DNA of 64,000 bases, from contig NZ_BMCS01000001.1 of the NCBI RefSeq assembly GCF_014635305.1, positions 806,001 to 870,000 of the forward strand. The letters run 5' to 3'. The notes under the pieces were generated by a model that saw only the letters and a list, made by a program, of their open reading frames with translations, ran no database searches and was not told the origin of the DNA. The stretch is from Williamsia phyllosphaerae. Its GTDB lineage: Bacteria > Actinomycetota > Actinomycetes > Mycobacteriales > Mycobacteriaceae. The position numbers and the translations under genes are program-made. Below, piece by piece: positions 1 to 9,343 of the stretch; the first letter of the stretch is position 1; the number at the start of each line of letters is the position of its first letter.

Positions 1-12
1 CCGGCGCCGATC

Positions 13-2562
13 TCAGACGTCGGAGATGGCCTCCAGCGGGTTGGTCCGCGCCGCCCGGACCGCGGGCCACAGCGCGGCGAGCACGCCCACGACGGCCGCG
101 CCGACGAGCGTGATGCCGATCAACTCGTAGGGCAAGACCGCCGTGGTGATGCCCAGATCCTTGAACGTCCGGACCACGGCGATGCCCACGACGCTGCCCA
201 GGATGACCCCGAGAACAGCACCGAAGATGGCGATGAGCACCGACTCGACGTAGATGGTCCGGCGGATCTGGGATCGCGCCATGCCGATCGCACGCAGCAT
301 CCCGATCTCGCGCTTGCGCTCGATGACCGACAGCGCCAACGTGTTCACGATGCCGAGGACCGCGATGACCAGCGCGAGCCCGAGCATGCCGTAGAGAACG
401 GCGAGCATCTGATCGATCTGCGACGACGCCTGCCCGACGAACTCGGCCCGGTCGTTCACCTGAACCGTCAGGAAGTCCTTCGTAGCCGCGGTCAACTTGT
501 CGCGCAGCGCATTCACCGAGACGCCGTCGGCGGCCTTGATGAGGATCAGCCGGTCGCTCTGGAACCCGGCCGGCACCAGCTTCCCGTACGCTCCGTCACC
601 CATCTGGAACGGATCGAGGATCTGCGAGTCCTTGAAGATCCCGGAGATCCTGACGTCGGCGCGCGTGCCGTCGAAGCTGACGAAATCGATGACCTGGCCG
701 CGTTTCCAGCCCTTGGCCTTCGCCGTCTTCTCCGAGATGATCATCCCGTCGCTGGGGATGGACTTCGATGCGCCGTCGAGCATCTCGTACGGTGTCACCG
801 CACTGAGATCACCCTTGGGCGAGACGCCGGTGATGGTCTCGTCGCCCACCTTCGCCGCCACGATCCGGAACGAGACGGTCGACGCGACCCCCTCGGTGTT
901 GTTGGCGGCGTTGACAACCGAGGTGGGCAGAGAGCCCTGGTCCGACGTCGCGAGCACCAGATCGGCCGACAACTCCTTGTTGATCGTGTCGTCGATCGAT
1001 CCCTTCAGGCTCGACCCGAAGGTACCCACCACGGCCACGAGCATCAGCCCGAGGGTGAGGGCGAATGCGGTGGCCGCGGTTCGACGTGGGTTGCGAACCG
1101 CGTTGGTACGGGCCAGCTGTCCGATCTTGCCGAACGGTCGGCCGATGACGCGGCCGAGCGCGCCGACGAACGGGCGTGACAGCGCGGGGGCGGCGAAGAC
1201 CACCGCGAAGATGAGCACGAGAGCGCCGCCGCCGACGGTGGCTGCGAACTTCGCACCCTGACCCGACGTCCCGACCAGGACGAGCGCGATACCGACGACC
1301 GCGAGCAGGCCGCCGATCGACGTCCGCATACGCAGCGAACTGGCTCCGTCGGTGGCACTCTCACGCATCGCCTCGACCGGGGAGACCTGCGCCGCGCGGC
1401 GGGCCGGAGCGTACGCGCTGACCATCGTGACCACGATCCCGACGGCCATGCACGAGATGATCGCGCCCGGGGTGATCTGCAGCGACGCCGTGGGCAGGCC
1501 CGAGGTGGACGACGTGACGGCCTTGAGGATCGCTGCCAACCCGATGCCGATCCCGAGACCGATCACACCGCCGAACAGCCCGACGACGAACGCCTCCAAC
1601 AGAACCGACCGGGTGATCTGGCGACGACTCGCGCCGATCGCCCGCAGCAGCGCGAGCTCGCGTACCCGCTGCGCGATGATCATCGAGAAGGTGTTGTAGA
1701 TGATGAACGTGCCGACGATGAGGCCTATCGCGGCGAACGCCAACAGGATGTAGTTGAACACATCGAGGAACTGGTTGACGTTGTCCTTCTCCTGCTGTCG
1801 CACCTGCGCGCCGGTCTGCGTCTTGTAGTCGTCACCCACGGCCGACGCGACGCGGTCGGTGAGCTGTTGCGCGGAGACACCCGGCACCGCGGACATCTCG
1901 ACGTAGGCCGCGCGGGATCCGTCGGACAGTTCCTGCTTGGCCACCGACTCCTGCAGTTGCACGTTCACGAAGCCGCTGGTGTCGCCGGGGAGATCGACCA
2001 GACCGACGACCTTGACCGTCTGCGGGGTGCTGTTCCCCCGTGCGACAACGAGTTTGGTCGTCGATCCGACCGTGAGATCGGCCTTGTCGGCGGCCGACTT
2101 GTTCAGCACGATCTCGCCTGCACCCACCGGGGCACGGCCGCCCGGATAGAGCTTGCTCTCCGTCGGTGAGAGCGCCTGGTCCTGCGGCAGGAACGCCGTG
2201 CCGACGCTCGGCGCGCCACCGGTCTGCAACGCGGTCCCGTCCGCCTTGGCGATGGTGACCGGCGCGCTGTAGCGCGGCACGATGCGGCTGATGCCCAATT
2301 CGGCCTTGCGGCTGTTCAACTGGGCGACGACGGCCTCGTCGATCCCGGTGGACTGGCTGTCCTTCGGGCTGAGCCGGGTGTCGACGCCGACCGCGACCTT
2401 GTCGAAGATGCCGTCGAAGGCACTGGAGATGGTGGCGGTGAAGATGATCGACCCGGCCACGAACGACGTGCCGAGGACCACCGACAGAACCGTGAGGACG
2501 AGACGGACCTTGTGCGCGGCGAGGTTTCGCAGGGAGACCCGCCGCATGGCCGGAGCCGCCAT
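13..2562 (-). CDS. MacB/FtsX-type ABC transporter permease
   Basis: 849-residue membrane subunit of an ABC exporter. A membrane anchor lies at about residues 20-42, followed by a large extracytoplasmic domain. The first FtsX core has helices near 265-300, 320-345 and 365-385. A central helical region follows, then a second extracytoplasmic domain and a second FtsX core near 715-835. Two FtsX cores in one chain are typical of actinobacterial exporters of lipids, peptides or antimicrobials. Its ATG shares one base with the stop of the ATPase gene upstream (TGATG), so the two are translationally coupled. The substrate cannot be told from sequence. The stop lies 12 bases from the window edge, so anything further downstream in the operon is out of view. 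Confidence 0.93.
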   Translation of the reverse strand: MAAPAMRRVSLRNLAAHKVRLVLTVLSVVLGTSFVAGSIIFTATISSAFDGIFDKVAVGVDTRLSPKDSQSTGIDEAVVAQLNSRKAELGISRIVPRYSAPVTIAKADGTALQTGGAPSVGTAFLPQDQALSPTESKLYPGGRAPVGAGEIVLNKSAADKADLTVGSTTKLVVARGNSTPQTVKVVGLVDLPGDTSGFVNVQLQESVAKQELSDGSRAAYVEMSAVPGVSAQQLTDRVASAVGDDYKTQTGAQVRQQEKDNVNQFLDVFNYILLAFAAIGLIVGTFIIYNTFSMIIAQRVRELALLRAIGASRRQITRSVLLEAFVVGLFGGVIGLGIGIGLAAILKAVTSSTSGLPTASLQITPGAIISCMAVGIVVTMVSAYAPARRAAQVSPVEAMRESATDGASSLRMRTSIGGLLAVVGIALVLVGTSGQGAKFAATVGGGALVLIFAVVFAAPALSRPFVGALGRVIGRPFGKIGQLARTNAVRNPRRTAATAFALTLGLMLVAVVGTFGSSLKGSIDDTINKELSADLVLATSDQGSLPTSVVNAANNTEGVASTVSFRIVAAKVGDETITGVSPKGDLSAVTPYEMLDGASKSIPSDGMIISEKTAKAKGWKRGQVIDFVSFDGTRADVRISGIFKDSQILDPFQMGDGAYGKLVPAGFQSDRLILIKAADGVSVNALRDKLTAATKDFLTVQVNDRAEFVGQASSQIDQMLAVLYGMLGLALVIAVLGIVNTLALSVIERKREIGMLRAIGMARSQIRRTIYVESVLIAIFGAVLGVILGSVVGIAVVRTFKDLGITTAVLPYELIGITLVGAAVVGVLAALWPAVRAARTNPLEAISDV

Positions 2563-3335
2563 CAGGAATCCAGGTTCTTCATGTACGCGTACACGTCGTC
2601 GGCCGAGGGCGACTGCAGTTCCTGCACGATGCGACCGTCGGCCAGGAACACGACGCGGTCGGCCCAGCTCGCCGCCCGCGGATCGTGGGTGACGATGACG
2701 ACGGTCTGGCCGAACTCGTCGACCGCGGCACGCAGGATGCTCATGACCTCACCCGAGGAACGCGAGTCCAGGTTTCCGGTCGGCTCGTCGCCGAAGATGA
2801 TCTGCGGCTTGCCGACCAACGCGCGGGCACACGCCACGCGCTGCTGCTGTCCGCCGGACAGTTCGCTGGGGCGATGACCGAGACGTTGGGTGAGACCGAG
2901 TCGGCCGATCACCGTGTCGAACCACTCCTGGTCGAGTTCACGGCCCGCGATGTCGAGCGGCAGGGTGATGTTCTCCCGTGCGGTCAGCGTCGGGACGAGG
3001 TTGTAGGACTGGAACACGAAGCCGATCCGGTCGCGACGCAGCCGCGTCATGTCCTTGTCGTTGAGCGTGGTGAGATCCGTGTCACCGATGGTCACCGTGC
3101 CGCCGGTGGCGTCGTCGAGGCCGGCGAGGCAGTGCATGAGGGTCGACTTGCCGGAGCCGGACGGCCCCATGATCGCGGTGAACTCGCCGGCGGCGAAGGA
3201 CAGCGAAACCCCCTTGAGAGCTTCGACGGTGGTGTCTCCGGAGCCGTACACCTTGGTCACATCGGTTGCGCGCGCGGCGATCTGCGCCGTCGCGGCGTGT
3301 GCGCCGGGTGTCCGACCATCCTGGGGGACGCTCAT
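2562..3335 (-). CDS. ABC transporter ATP-binding protein (MacB/LolD class)
   Basis: 257-residue nucleotide-binding subunit partnering the permease that follows it. Visible motifs are Walker A GPSGSGKST (57-65), signature LSGGQ (159-163), Walker B IIFGDE (179-184) and switch His 217. The start chosen (MSVPQ) has GAGGAG nine bases upstream. A longer in-frame reading to 3368 has no ribosome site and adds 11 unconserved residues. The family powers efflux, lipoprotein handling or envelope signalling through FtsX-like permeases. Two perfect palindromes lie 41-86 bases upstream of this start and suggest specific control. Confidence 0.94.
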   Translation of the reverse strand: MSVPQDGRTPGAHAATAQIAARATDVTKVYGSGDTTVEALKGVSLSFAAGEFTAIMGPSGSGKSTLMHCLAGLDDATGGTVTIGDTDLTTLNDKDMTRLRRDRIGFVFQSYNLVPTLTARENITLPLDIAGRELDQEWFDTVIGRLGLTQRLGHRPSELSGGQQQRVACARALVGKPQIIFGDEPTGNLDSRSSGEVMSILRAAVDEFGQTVVIVTHDPRAASWADRVVFLADGRIVQELQSPSADDVYAYMKNLDS

Positions 3336-3375
3336 TGATGCCTTCTCCTCGAACCGTGTGGGGGTCACGCCGTCA

Positions 3376-3421
3376 ATCCTGGTTCGCCAGGATAGTCGTG
3401 ACCATCAGGGCATCCCCTGAT
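3376..3421. promoter_or_regulatory. twin 7-4-7 palindromes upstream of the ABC exporter operon
   Basis: Two perfect inverted repeats stand side by side: atcctggttcgccaggat (3376-3393) and atcagggcatcccctgat (3404-3421). Each has 7-bp arms and a 4-base spacer, and the centres are 28 bases apart. They lie in the leader or promoter of the ABC operon on the minus strand. They could be paired operators for a dimeric repressor or RNA hairpins; the first would have a UUCG-like loop. No regulator gene adjoins them. Confidence 0.5.
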
Positions 3422-3477
3422 CTTTCCCGCGTTCGACCCCGGTGGCATCGGTCGAGAGGATGAACCCACCCCGAACC

Positions 3478-3519
3478 GTCGAGTGGGCGGTTACGGACGT
3501 CGAGTGGGCGGTTACGGAC
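3478..3519. repeat. 21-bp perfect tandem duplication
   Basis: A 21-base unit beginning gtcgagtgggcggttacgg occurs twice without a gap (3478-3498 and 3499-3519). It lies just beyond the stop of the phytase-like gene and far upstream of the ABC operon. The units are identical, so the duplication is recent or maintained. No function is visible. It is not a simple hairpin terminator. Confidence 0.8.
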
Positions 3520-3528
3520 GCCGCGGCG

Positions 3529-4611
3529 TCAGAAGGTGAGCGCGAGCGTGTGCAGCTTGGTGTGCTGCGCCGGGTTGTTGAAGTTGTCGTCGCTGATGAG
3601 GATCAGTGTGCGACGGCCGCCCGAGATCGTCGGACCCCACGCCATGCCCTCGACGTTGTCGGGACGCAGCATGGGCAGCTTGGCGAAGTCGAACACCAGC
3701 CGCTTGGACATCGGCACCTCGCGGCCGGACAGCTTGTTCACGCCGGTGACCGAGGTCGCACCGCGCGTGGTGGCGACGTAGACCTTGATGCTGTTGCGAT
3801 TCGCGACCGGGTCGAACCCACGCTCGAGCACGAGGTAGTCGGTGCTGCTGATCGACAGGATCTCCGAGACGCCGTTGGTGGCGCGACTGCTCGCGTTCCG
3901 GGCGATCGGGTCGGTGCGGTAGACGTACTCGCTGTTGCCCCGGCCGCCGGTGATCAGCAGACGCGATCGGGTTCCGGCCGCCTTGGTCGGGTCGCCGCCG
4001 TCCTGGACGAGCGCGGACTCGGTCATCAGCGCGACCTGGCCGCTGCGGGTCACCGTCAGGCCCTCGAAGCCGTCGTTGGTCTTGAGGCCACGGCCGGGGC
4101 CGGGCCGGTACGCGGCCGGGATCGGGATGTCGCGGACGTACAGTCCGGGCGGGCTGACGACGCGCACGAACGGCCGCGCACCCTCGCTGCTGACGACGAA
4201 GTTGCCACCCAGTTTGCGGATGCCCTCGAGGTCCGCCTGCCCCGGCAGCAACGGGATGTTGCCCGGGCCGAGGATGGTGCCGGCGTTGGTCAGCACGGGG
4301 GCCCGGGTCGCGAACTGCCCGTTTCGGGTGATGGGGAGCCGGAACTGGAAGTACCGGGCCGGGCCGTACTCGCCCTTGTCGTCGCTGACGGCCACGTAAT
4401 TGCCGCCACCGATGTTGTCGATGCCCGACAGCCCACCGAAGCGGAACGGGGTCGGCACGAAGTTGTCGGGCACGGTCATCGTGTCGACGTAGCGTGCCGT
4501 GGGGCCGTTCGGCGCCGCGTTCGCGGGCGCCGCGGCGACCAGTCCGGATACTGCGACGGCGCCGACGAGGCAGCCGATCTGAACACGCTGGCCGAGACGG
4601 CTGAGACCCAT
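3529..4611 (-). CDS. secreted esterase-like (phytase-like) domain protein
   Basis: 360-residue exported protein of the 'esterase-like activity of phytase' family, a beta-propeller fold. From MGLSRLGQR the first ~32 residues form a Sec signal peptide ending APANA, followed by the mature domain starting APNGPTARYV. Recognisable family stretches are GGLSGID, YVAVSDDKGEYG, GFEGLT and DNVEGMAWG. A longer frame to 4662 only adds residues before the basic n-region, so the internal ATG is preferred. Substrates of the family are poorly defined; phosphatase or esterase activity is an assumption. It stands alone between the ABC operon and pckG. Confidence 0.85.
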   Translation of the reverse strand: MGLSRLGQRVQIGCLVGAVAVSGLVAAAPANAAPNGPTARYVDTMTVPDNFVPTPFRFGGLSGIDNIGGGNYVAVSDDKGEYGPARYFQFRLPITRNGQFATRAPVLTNAGTILGPGNIPLLPGQADLEGIRKLGGNFVVSSEGARPFVRVVSPPGLYVRDIPIPAAYRPGPGRGLKTNDGFEGLTVTRSGQVALMTESALVQDGGDPTKAAGTRSRLLITGGRGNSEYVYRTDPIARNASSRATNGVSEILSISSTDYLVLERGFDPVANRNSIKVYVATTRGATSVTGVNKLSGREVPMSKRLVFDFAKLPMLRPDNVEGMAWGPTISGGRRTLILISDDNFNNPAQHTKLHTLALTF

Positions 4612-4713
4612 GGGTCGGGATGCTACCGAATCAGCGATACGCAGCGCTATCCGAGTGACCACAAGGCCGTCGCGGAGCGACCCGGCGATGCCGTCGAATG
4701 CGGACGCGAACCG

Positions 4714-6537
4714 CTACGCGAGTCGCTGCTTGAGGGCCTCGAACTCGTCGGCGATGCCGGTGGGCAGCTTGTCTCCGACGAAGGAGAACCACTCCTCGAT
4801 CGACGGGATCTCCTCGCGCCACTCGTCGACGTTGACCGCGAGCGCCTCGGCGACGTCGTCGAGGTTCACGTCGAGTCCGTCGAGGTCGAGCGCCTCGGGC
4901 GTCGCGACGATGCCGACCGGGGTCTCCACGCCGCCGACGGTGCCCTCGATGCGCTCGACGATCCACTTCAGGACGCGGCTGTTCTCACCGAAACCGGGCC
5001 ACAGGAAGCGCTTGTCGGCGCCGCGGCGGAACCAGTTGACGTAGAAGACCTTGGGCAGCTTCGACTCGTCGGCGCTCTTGCCCAGCTCGATCCAGTGCTG
5101 CAGGTAGTCGCCCACGTTGTAGCCGAGGAACGGGAGCATGGCCATCGGGTCGCGACGGATCGCGCCGACGGTGCCCTCGGCGGCTGCGGTCTGCTCGGAG
5201 CCGACCGTCGCACCCATGAACACGCCGTGCTGCCAGTCGCGGGCCTCGGTCACCAGCGGGACGGTGGTCTTGCGGCGTCCACCGAACAGGATCGCCGAGA
5301 TGGGAACGCCCTGCGGGTCGTCCCACTCCGGCGCCATGATCGGGCACTGGCTCATCGGCACGCAGTAGCGCGAGTTGGGGTGCGCGGCGGGACCGTCGGA
5401 TTCCGGGGTCCAGTCCTTGCCCTGCCAGTCGATGAGGTGGTCGTGGCTGCCCTCGAGTCCCTCCCACCAGACGTCCTTGTCGTCGGTGACGGCGACGTTG
5501 GTGTACATGGTGTTGCCCTGCTTGAGGGTCTCCATCGCGTTGGGGTTCGACGACCAGTTGGTGCCGGGCGCGACGCCGAAGAAACCGAACTCCGGGTTCA
5601 CCGCGTAGAGCCGACCGTCGTCGCCGAATCGCATCCAGGCGATGTCGTCACCGAGGGTCTCGGCACGCCATCCCGGGATGGTCGGCTGGATCATCGCGAG
5701 GTTGGTCTTACCGCAGGCGCTGGGGAACGCCGCGGCGATGTAGTAGGCCTTCTCCTCGGGGCTGATGAGCTTGAGGATGAGCATGTGCTCGGCCAGCCAG
5801 CCCTCGTCGTGCGCCATCGCCGAGGCGATGCGCAGGGAGTAGCACTTCTTGCCCAGCAGGGCGTTGCCGCCGTAACCCGATCCGTAGGACCAGATCTCGC
5901 GGTCCTCAGGGAAGTGGGTGATGTACTTCTCGGTGTTGCAGGGCCACGGCACGTCGGTGTCGCCGGGCTGTAGCGGCGCGCCCAGCGAGTGCAGCGCCTT
6001 GACGAAGAACTTGTCGGTGCCGAGGGTCTCGAGGACGGCGGGTCCGACGCGGGTCATGATGCGCATCGACAGCACCACGTAGGCGGAGTCGGTGATCTCG
6101 ACGCCCAGCTTCGGGTCGTCGGCGCCGAGCGGGCCCATGCAGAACGGGATGACGTACATGGTGCGGCCGCGCATGCTGCCCGTGTAGAGCTCGGTCATGG
6201 TGGCGCGCATCTCGGTGGGATCGACCCAGTTGTTGGTCGGTCCGGCGTCGATCTCACGCTTGGAGCAGATGAAGGTCCGCGACTCGACGCGCGCGACGTC
6301 GGCGGGGTCGGAGTTCGCGGCGAACGAGTTCGGCTGCTTCTCCTCGTCCAGCTTGGTGATGGTGCCGGCCGCGAGGAGTTCGTCGGTGAGCCGCGTCCAC
6401 TCCTCGTCGCTGCCGTCGGACCACACGACCTGGTCGGGCTGCGTCAGCCGAGCGACCTCGGCAACCCACTCCAGCAGCTCTTGATGCCGGGTCGGGGCGC
6501 TTCCGGGTTCCAGTCCGGGAATGGTCGCTGACGTCAT
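4714..6537 (-). CDS. pckG: phosphoenolpyruvate carboxykinase (GTP)
   Basis: 607 residues, the normal length for bacterial GTP-PEPCK. It catalyses oxaloacetate + GTP to PEP + CO2 + GDP in the cytosol, the first step of gluconeogenesis from fatty acids and C4 acids. Key motifs are the P-loop FPSACGKTN (271-279), GDDIAW (296-301) and the lid/substrate stretch [11 protein letters not shown] (near 221-231). The start has AGGAG seven bases upstream. An uninterrupted frame runs further upstream to 7155 but reads through the next gene antisense or out of phase and is not coding. It is one partner of a conserved mycobacterial neighbourhood with trmB and mmpL3. Malic enzyme and fumarase at 55-58 kb act on the same C4 node. 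Confidence 0.98.
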   Translation of the reverse strand: MTSATIPGLEPGSAPTRHQELLEWVAEVARLTQPDQVVWSDGSDEEWTRLTDELLAAGTITKLDEEKQPNSFAANSDPADVARVESRTFICSKREIDAGPTNNWVDPTEMRATMTELYTGSMRGRTMYVIPFCMGPLGADDPKLGVEITDSAYVVLSMRIMTRVGPAVLETLGTDKFFVKALHSLGAPLQPGDTDVPWPCNTEKYITHFPEDREIWSYGSGYGGNALLGKKCYSLRIASAMAHDEGWLAEHMLILKLISPEEKAYYIAAAFPSACGKTNLAMIQPTIPGWRAETLGDDIAWMRFGDDGRLYAVNPEFGFFGVAPGTNWSSNPNAMETLKQGNTMYTNVAVTDDKDVWWEGLEGSHDHLIDWQGKDWTPESDGPAAHPNSRYCVPMSQCPIMAPEWDDPQGVPISAILFGGRRKTTVPLVTEARDWQHGVFMGATVGSEQTAAAEGTVGAIRRDPMAMLPFLGYNVGDYLQHWIELGKSADESKLPKVFYVNWFRRGADKRFLWPGFGENSRVLKWIVERIEGTVGGVETPVGIVATPEALDLDGLDVNLDDVAEALAVNVDEWREEIPSIEEWFSFVGDKLPTGIADEFEALKQRLA

Positions 6538-6639
6538 GATGTGTCTCCTGGGATGGCCGACCAGCGAGCGCCGCGTATCTACCCGCCGTATGTGTTTGAC
6601 CAGGTTACTGGTTGCGTGCACCGATCCACCAACGGGGGA

Positions 6640-6655
6640 CCGATCGAGCGATCGG
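6640..6655. promoter_or_regulatory. short palindrome upstream of pckG
   Basis: ccgatcgagcgatcgg is a perfect 7-bp-arm palindrome with a 2-base spacer, about 100 bases upstream of pckG. A second weak dyad, accaggttactggt, lies near 6598-6611. Either could be an operator for pckG. The first could also be part of the termination region of the small gene upstream. Confidence 0.35.
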
Positions 6656-6658
6656 GGG

Positions 6659-6688
6659 TGATCGGGGTCACCGTCGGCGCCCCGATCA
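6659..6688 (-). terminator. hairpin over the stop of the Asp-rich small gene
   Basis: Perfect 9-bp arms (tgatcgggg and ccccgatca) flank a 12-base loop, and the right arm includes the stop codon of the 126-residue gene. GC-rich with no U-tract, as is usual in this phylum. It probably ends that transcript before the pckG promoter. Confidence 0.5.
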
Positions 6689-7066
6689 GTCCAGCCTGCC
6701 GATGTCGGTGCGCACCCAGTCGCCGGTCTCGACGTCGAGTCGCCGGGACTCGAACGCACCGTCGCTGTGCACCTCGGTGATCGCGTCGACGCGTCCGTCG
6801 TGGTCGGTGTCGGTGTAGACGGTGACCCCACCCGGACCGACGCGGGTGAGCGAGTCCGGGATGCCGTCGGCGTCGGAATCGACGTCGGCGGGTCCGAGGT
6901 CCCATACACGGTCACCGTCGGCGATCCACAGGTTGTCGTGCGGGTCGTGGACCGGTACCGACGCGAGCAGCGGTTCGGCCGCATCGACGTGTGTCCCGGA
7001 TCCGGCCCCGTGCGCGACGTCCGTCGCATCGTCGTCGGGTCCGTCGAACGGTGAACTGACGTCCAT
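6686..7066 (-). CDS. small Asp-rich protein, DUF6802-like
   Basis: 126-residue acidic protein without a signal peptide or membrane helix. Two segments, DSDADGIPD and DTDHDGRVD (about residues 62-70 and 84-92), look like calcium-binding DxDxDG loops of the thrombospondin-3/EF-hand kind. They are followed by a beta-rich tail rich in 'vYTDTD' and 'SRRLDVETG'-type repeats. I match it to the DUF6802 group from memory; no function is known. GGGGAG precedes the ATG by ten bases. It sits between pckG and the P-loop-like pair. Confidence 0.75.
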   Translation of the reverse strand: MDVSSPFDGPDDDATDVAHGAGSGTHVDAAEPLLASVPVHDPHDNLWIADGDRVWDLGPADVDSDADGIPDSLTRVGPGGVTVYTDTDHDGRVDAITEVHSDGAFESRRLDVETGDWVRTDIGRLD

Positions 7067-7105
7067 GTGTGCTGATCTCCCCTCGGGTCAGGCAGTGCCC
7101 GGAAT

Positions 7106-8425
7106 TCAGGCAGGGCCCGACGTGTTGGACGCGGCGCGGGCGATCGGGGTTCCATCGCGTCCGCCCGCCCGGTGCGCCCGGATGTCGGCGTCGACCCGGG
7201 CGACCTCGTCGGCGATCATCCGGGACCGCCGTTCGTGGTGCCGCATGACCTGACCCGCGATGACCGGCTCGGCCGCGGTGACCGCCCCGACGACGTCGTG
7301 TTCGATGCTCGCGCGGGACTCGGCCAACGCCTCGGCGGACCAGGACCGCATCTGCGCGCGCAGCGCACCGACCCGGCGCAGCCGCACCACCAGGGCCGCC
7401 ATCGCCACACCCACGATCAGCGCCAGCGGCATGCTGATCCACTGCAGCGTGTGCACCCCGGCGAGCGGCGTCACGACGAGTCGGCCGATCCCGATGCCCG
7501 CGGACGCCCCGAGCACGACCACCAGCGCGTCCTCGGCGGCGCGCCTGCGCTCGGTGTGCGGCCGTAGGGCGATCGGCGGACGTTTCGGAACCGAGGCCGG
7601 GCCGGTCGACATGGCCTCGACCCCGAGCAGCGTCACCGAGCGGATGCGGTCGAGGTCGTCGTGCACCCGTGCATCGAGTCGGTCCCTCAGTTCGGTCACC
7701 GCCGATGCCAACCACGTCGCGTGGCGGTCGACGTCGGCGCGGCGCAGTCCGCCGATCGCATCCCGCGACCGCGCGCCGATGTCGCGGATACCGGCGTCGA
7801 GTTCCGCGACCGCCTCCGACCGCAGACGGTTGAGGCCACCGCGCAGCGCACCGAGCCGATCGGCGCGTCCCCGGTCGCGCGAGCGCACCAACCGGGCGCG
7901 GGTCGCGGTCAGCGCCGCCACGGTGACCGGTGTGGTGGCACTGAGGGGACGCCGATCGCTGGCGTCACCGACCGGCGCCCGTGCGACGGGTGCCCGTGCG
8001 TCGACCCGTCTCGGAACGTCCTCGAGGTGCTCACGGATCCAGCGTGCGAGCTCGTCGACGCCGGACTCGTCGGCGGCGCCGGCCACCGCCGCGGCTCCCG
8101 ACACCGCGAACACCGGGAGCGCCTCGGCGGGGTCGAGGACGCGTCGGCTCGCCTTCGCGATCGTCGGCCAGTCCCAGAACGCGTCGACCTTCGTGCAGAC
8201 GATCGCGGCGGCGCCGACCGAGGCCCGCAGTTCGTCGAGCAGGGCGCGCTCGGACTCCCCCGCCACCGACGACGGGTCGATGACGAGCAGCCCGACCGAC
8301 GCCTGCGCCGCGACGCCCTCGGACCACCGCTCGACGCGCAGGCCGGGATCGACGACCGCGAGGGCGTCGATCAACGTCGCGGCCCCGGATCGTCCGACGC
8401 CGGCGACGACGACACGGCCGATCAC
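7106..8425 (-). CDS. membrane-anchored GTPase-like protein (Rv0210-like position)
   Basis: 439 residues. The N-terminus [14 protein letters not shown] resembles a P-loop but lacks the Lys-Ser/Thr pair. LLVIDPSS (near 48) and CTKVDAF (near 81) look like the G3 and G4 motifs of a small GTPase. A long helical region follows, then two hydrophobic segments near 310-330 and 345-365 and another helical tail. That order recalls a bacterial dynamin-like protein. Its stop and the start of the next gene on the strand are separated by an ordinary gap. Its start overlaps the stop of the upstream gene by four bases (ATGA). In M. tuberculosis two uncharacterised genes (Rv0209, Rv0210) occupy this place between trmB and pckA. 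Enzymatic activity is uncertain. Confidence 0.7.
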   Translation of the reverse strand: MIGRVVVAGVGRSGAATLIDALAVVDPGLRVERWSEGVAAQASVGLLVIDPSSVAGESERALLDELRASVGAAAIVCTKVDAFWDWPTIAKASRRVLDPAEALPVFAVSGAAAVAGAADESGVDELARWIREHLEDVPRRVDARAPVARAPVGDASDRRPLSATTPVTVAALTATRARLVRSRDRGRADRLGALRGGLNRLRSEAVAELDAGIRDIGARSRDAIGGLRRADVDRHATWLASAVTELRDRLDARVHDDLDRIRSVTLLGVEAMSTGPASVPKRPPIALRPHTERRRAAEDALVVVLGASAGIGIGRLVVTPLAGVHTLQWISMPLALIVGVAMAALVVRLRRVGALRAQMRSWSAEALAESRASIEHDVVGAVTAAEPVIAGQVMRHHERRSRMIADEVARVDADIRAHRAGGRDGTPIARAASNTSGPA

Positions 8426-9285
8426 GCGTCGACCCTGACGAGTCGGGACAGGGTGTGTTCGATCTCATCGCGGGCCGTGCCGCTCGCCGCGACACGATCG
8501 AGCGAGGCGACGACGCGGTGCAGTCGGCGCAGGCGCACCGCGTCCAGCGTCGCCGCGAGTGGGTCCGCCAGCGCCGAGACGCCGCTCTGCCGGTGCAGCA
8601 GGGCTTCGAGGGCGGGGCGATCGAGCGGACTGCCCGCCTCGGCGGCGGCCTCGAGGAGGTCCAGCGCGCTCAGGATGCCGAACTGGTCGAGTCGTCGCAG
8701 CAGACCGATCCGCAGGGTGCGTTCGGCGCGGTCGCCGCTGATGAAGTGCGCAGCCATCGACGGCATCGGCTCGTCGTCGCGCAGCATCTGCGCCAGCAGT
8801 TCGAATTCGTCGTCGACGAGGTCGGCGCACGCGAGCAGCGGCATCGTCGGACGGACCGATCGGCCCAGGTCACGAGCGCATGCGTCGGCGGTCTGGGCGG
8901 CGTCGTCCCACGATCCGAGGGTGTCGGCCTTACCGAGGGCGAGCACCGTGCGCTCCGGTGGCAGCCCCCGCAGCGCGACGCGGTCGGCGGGCCGGGGCCA
9001 GCCCACGAGTACGTAGAGCCAGACGTCGGCGTCGGTGTCGTCGTCACCGGGGCCGATCGGGGTGACCCCGAGCTGCCGTCGTACGGCACGCGCCATGGTG
9101 TCGCGGCCGGTACCCGCACGCCCGCGCACGGCGACCCGGAGTCGGACGTCGAGCTCCCGCGCGGCGCGATGCAGATCGGCCGAGTGGGGGAAACGGCCGA
9201 GCAGACCGGTCACGAATTCCGATGCGCGATCGAGTTCGGCGCCCGACACATCCAGCGTCACGACCGTCCCCTCCTGCGCGTTCAT
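8422..9285 (-). CDS. P-loop-like conserved protein (Rv0209-like position)
   Basis: 287 residues, starting at MNAQEG. A P-loop-like motif GRAGTGRDTMAR (near 52-63) has Arg-Asp in place of Lys-Ser. It is followed by WLYVLVGW and VLALGKADTLG, the latter resembling a GTPase NKxD motif (GKAD). The C-terminal half is helical and leucine-rich with no membrane segment. It overlaps the following membrane-anchored partner by four bases, so the two are probably made and act together. A longer upstream frame would run into trmB and is rejected. It is divergent from trmB with 58 bases between the start codons. Confidence 0.7.
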   Translation of the reverse strand: MNAQEGTVVTLDVSGAELDRASEFVTGLLGRFPHSADLHRAARELDVRLRVAVRGRAGTGRDTMARAVRRQLGVTPIGPGDDDTDADVWLYVLVGWPRPADRVALRGLPPERTVLALGKADTLGSWDDAAQTADACARDLGRSVRPTMPLLACADLVDDEFELLAQMLRDDEPMPSMAAHFISGDRAERTLRIGLLRRLDQFGILSALDLLEAAAEAGSPLDRPALEALLHRQSGVSALADPLAATLDAVRLRRLHRVVASLDRVAASGTARDEIEHTLSRLVRVDA

Positions 9286-9343
9286 GCCTGCCCGACACCC
9301 GACCCAGCTGTGCACAACCGGCCGGATACGCCACCATGTCAGG

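Noticed and set aside
3442..5973. 843-codon open frame on the plus strand
   Set aside because: Antisense to the phytase-like gene and pckG; low-complexity Val/Asp/Gly/Arg composition typical of high-GC shadow frames.
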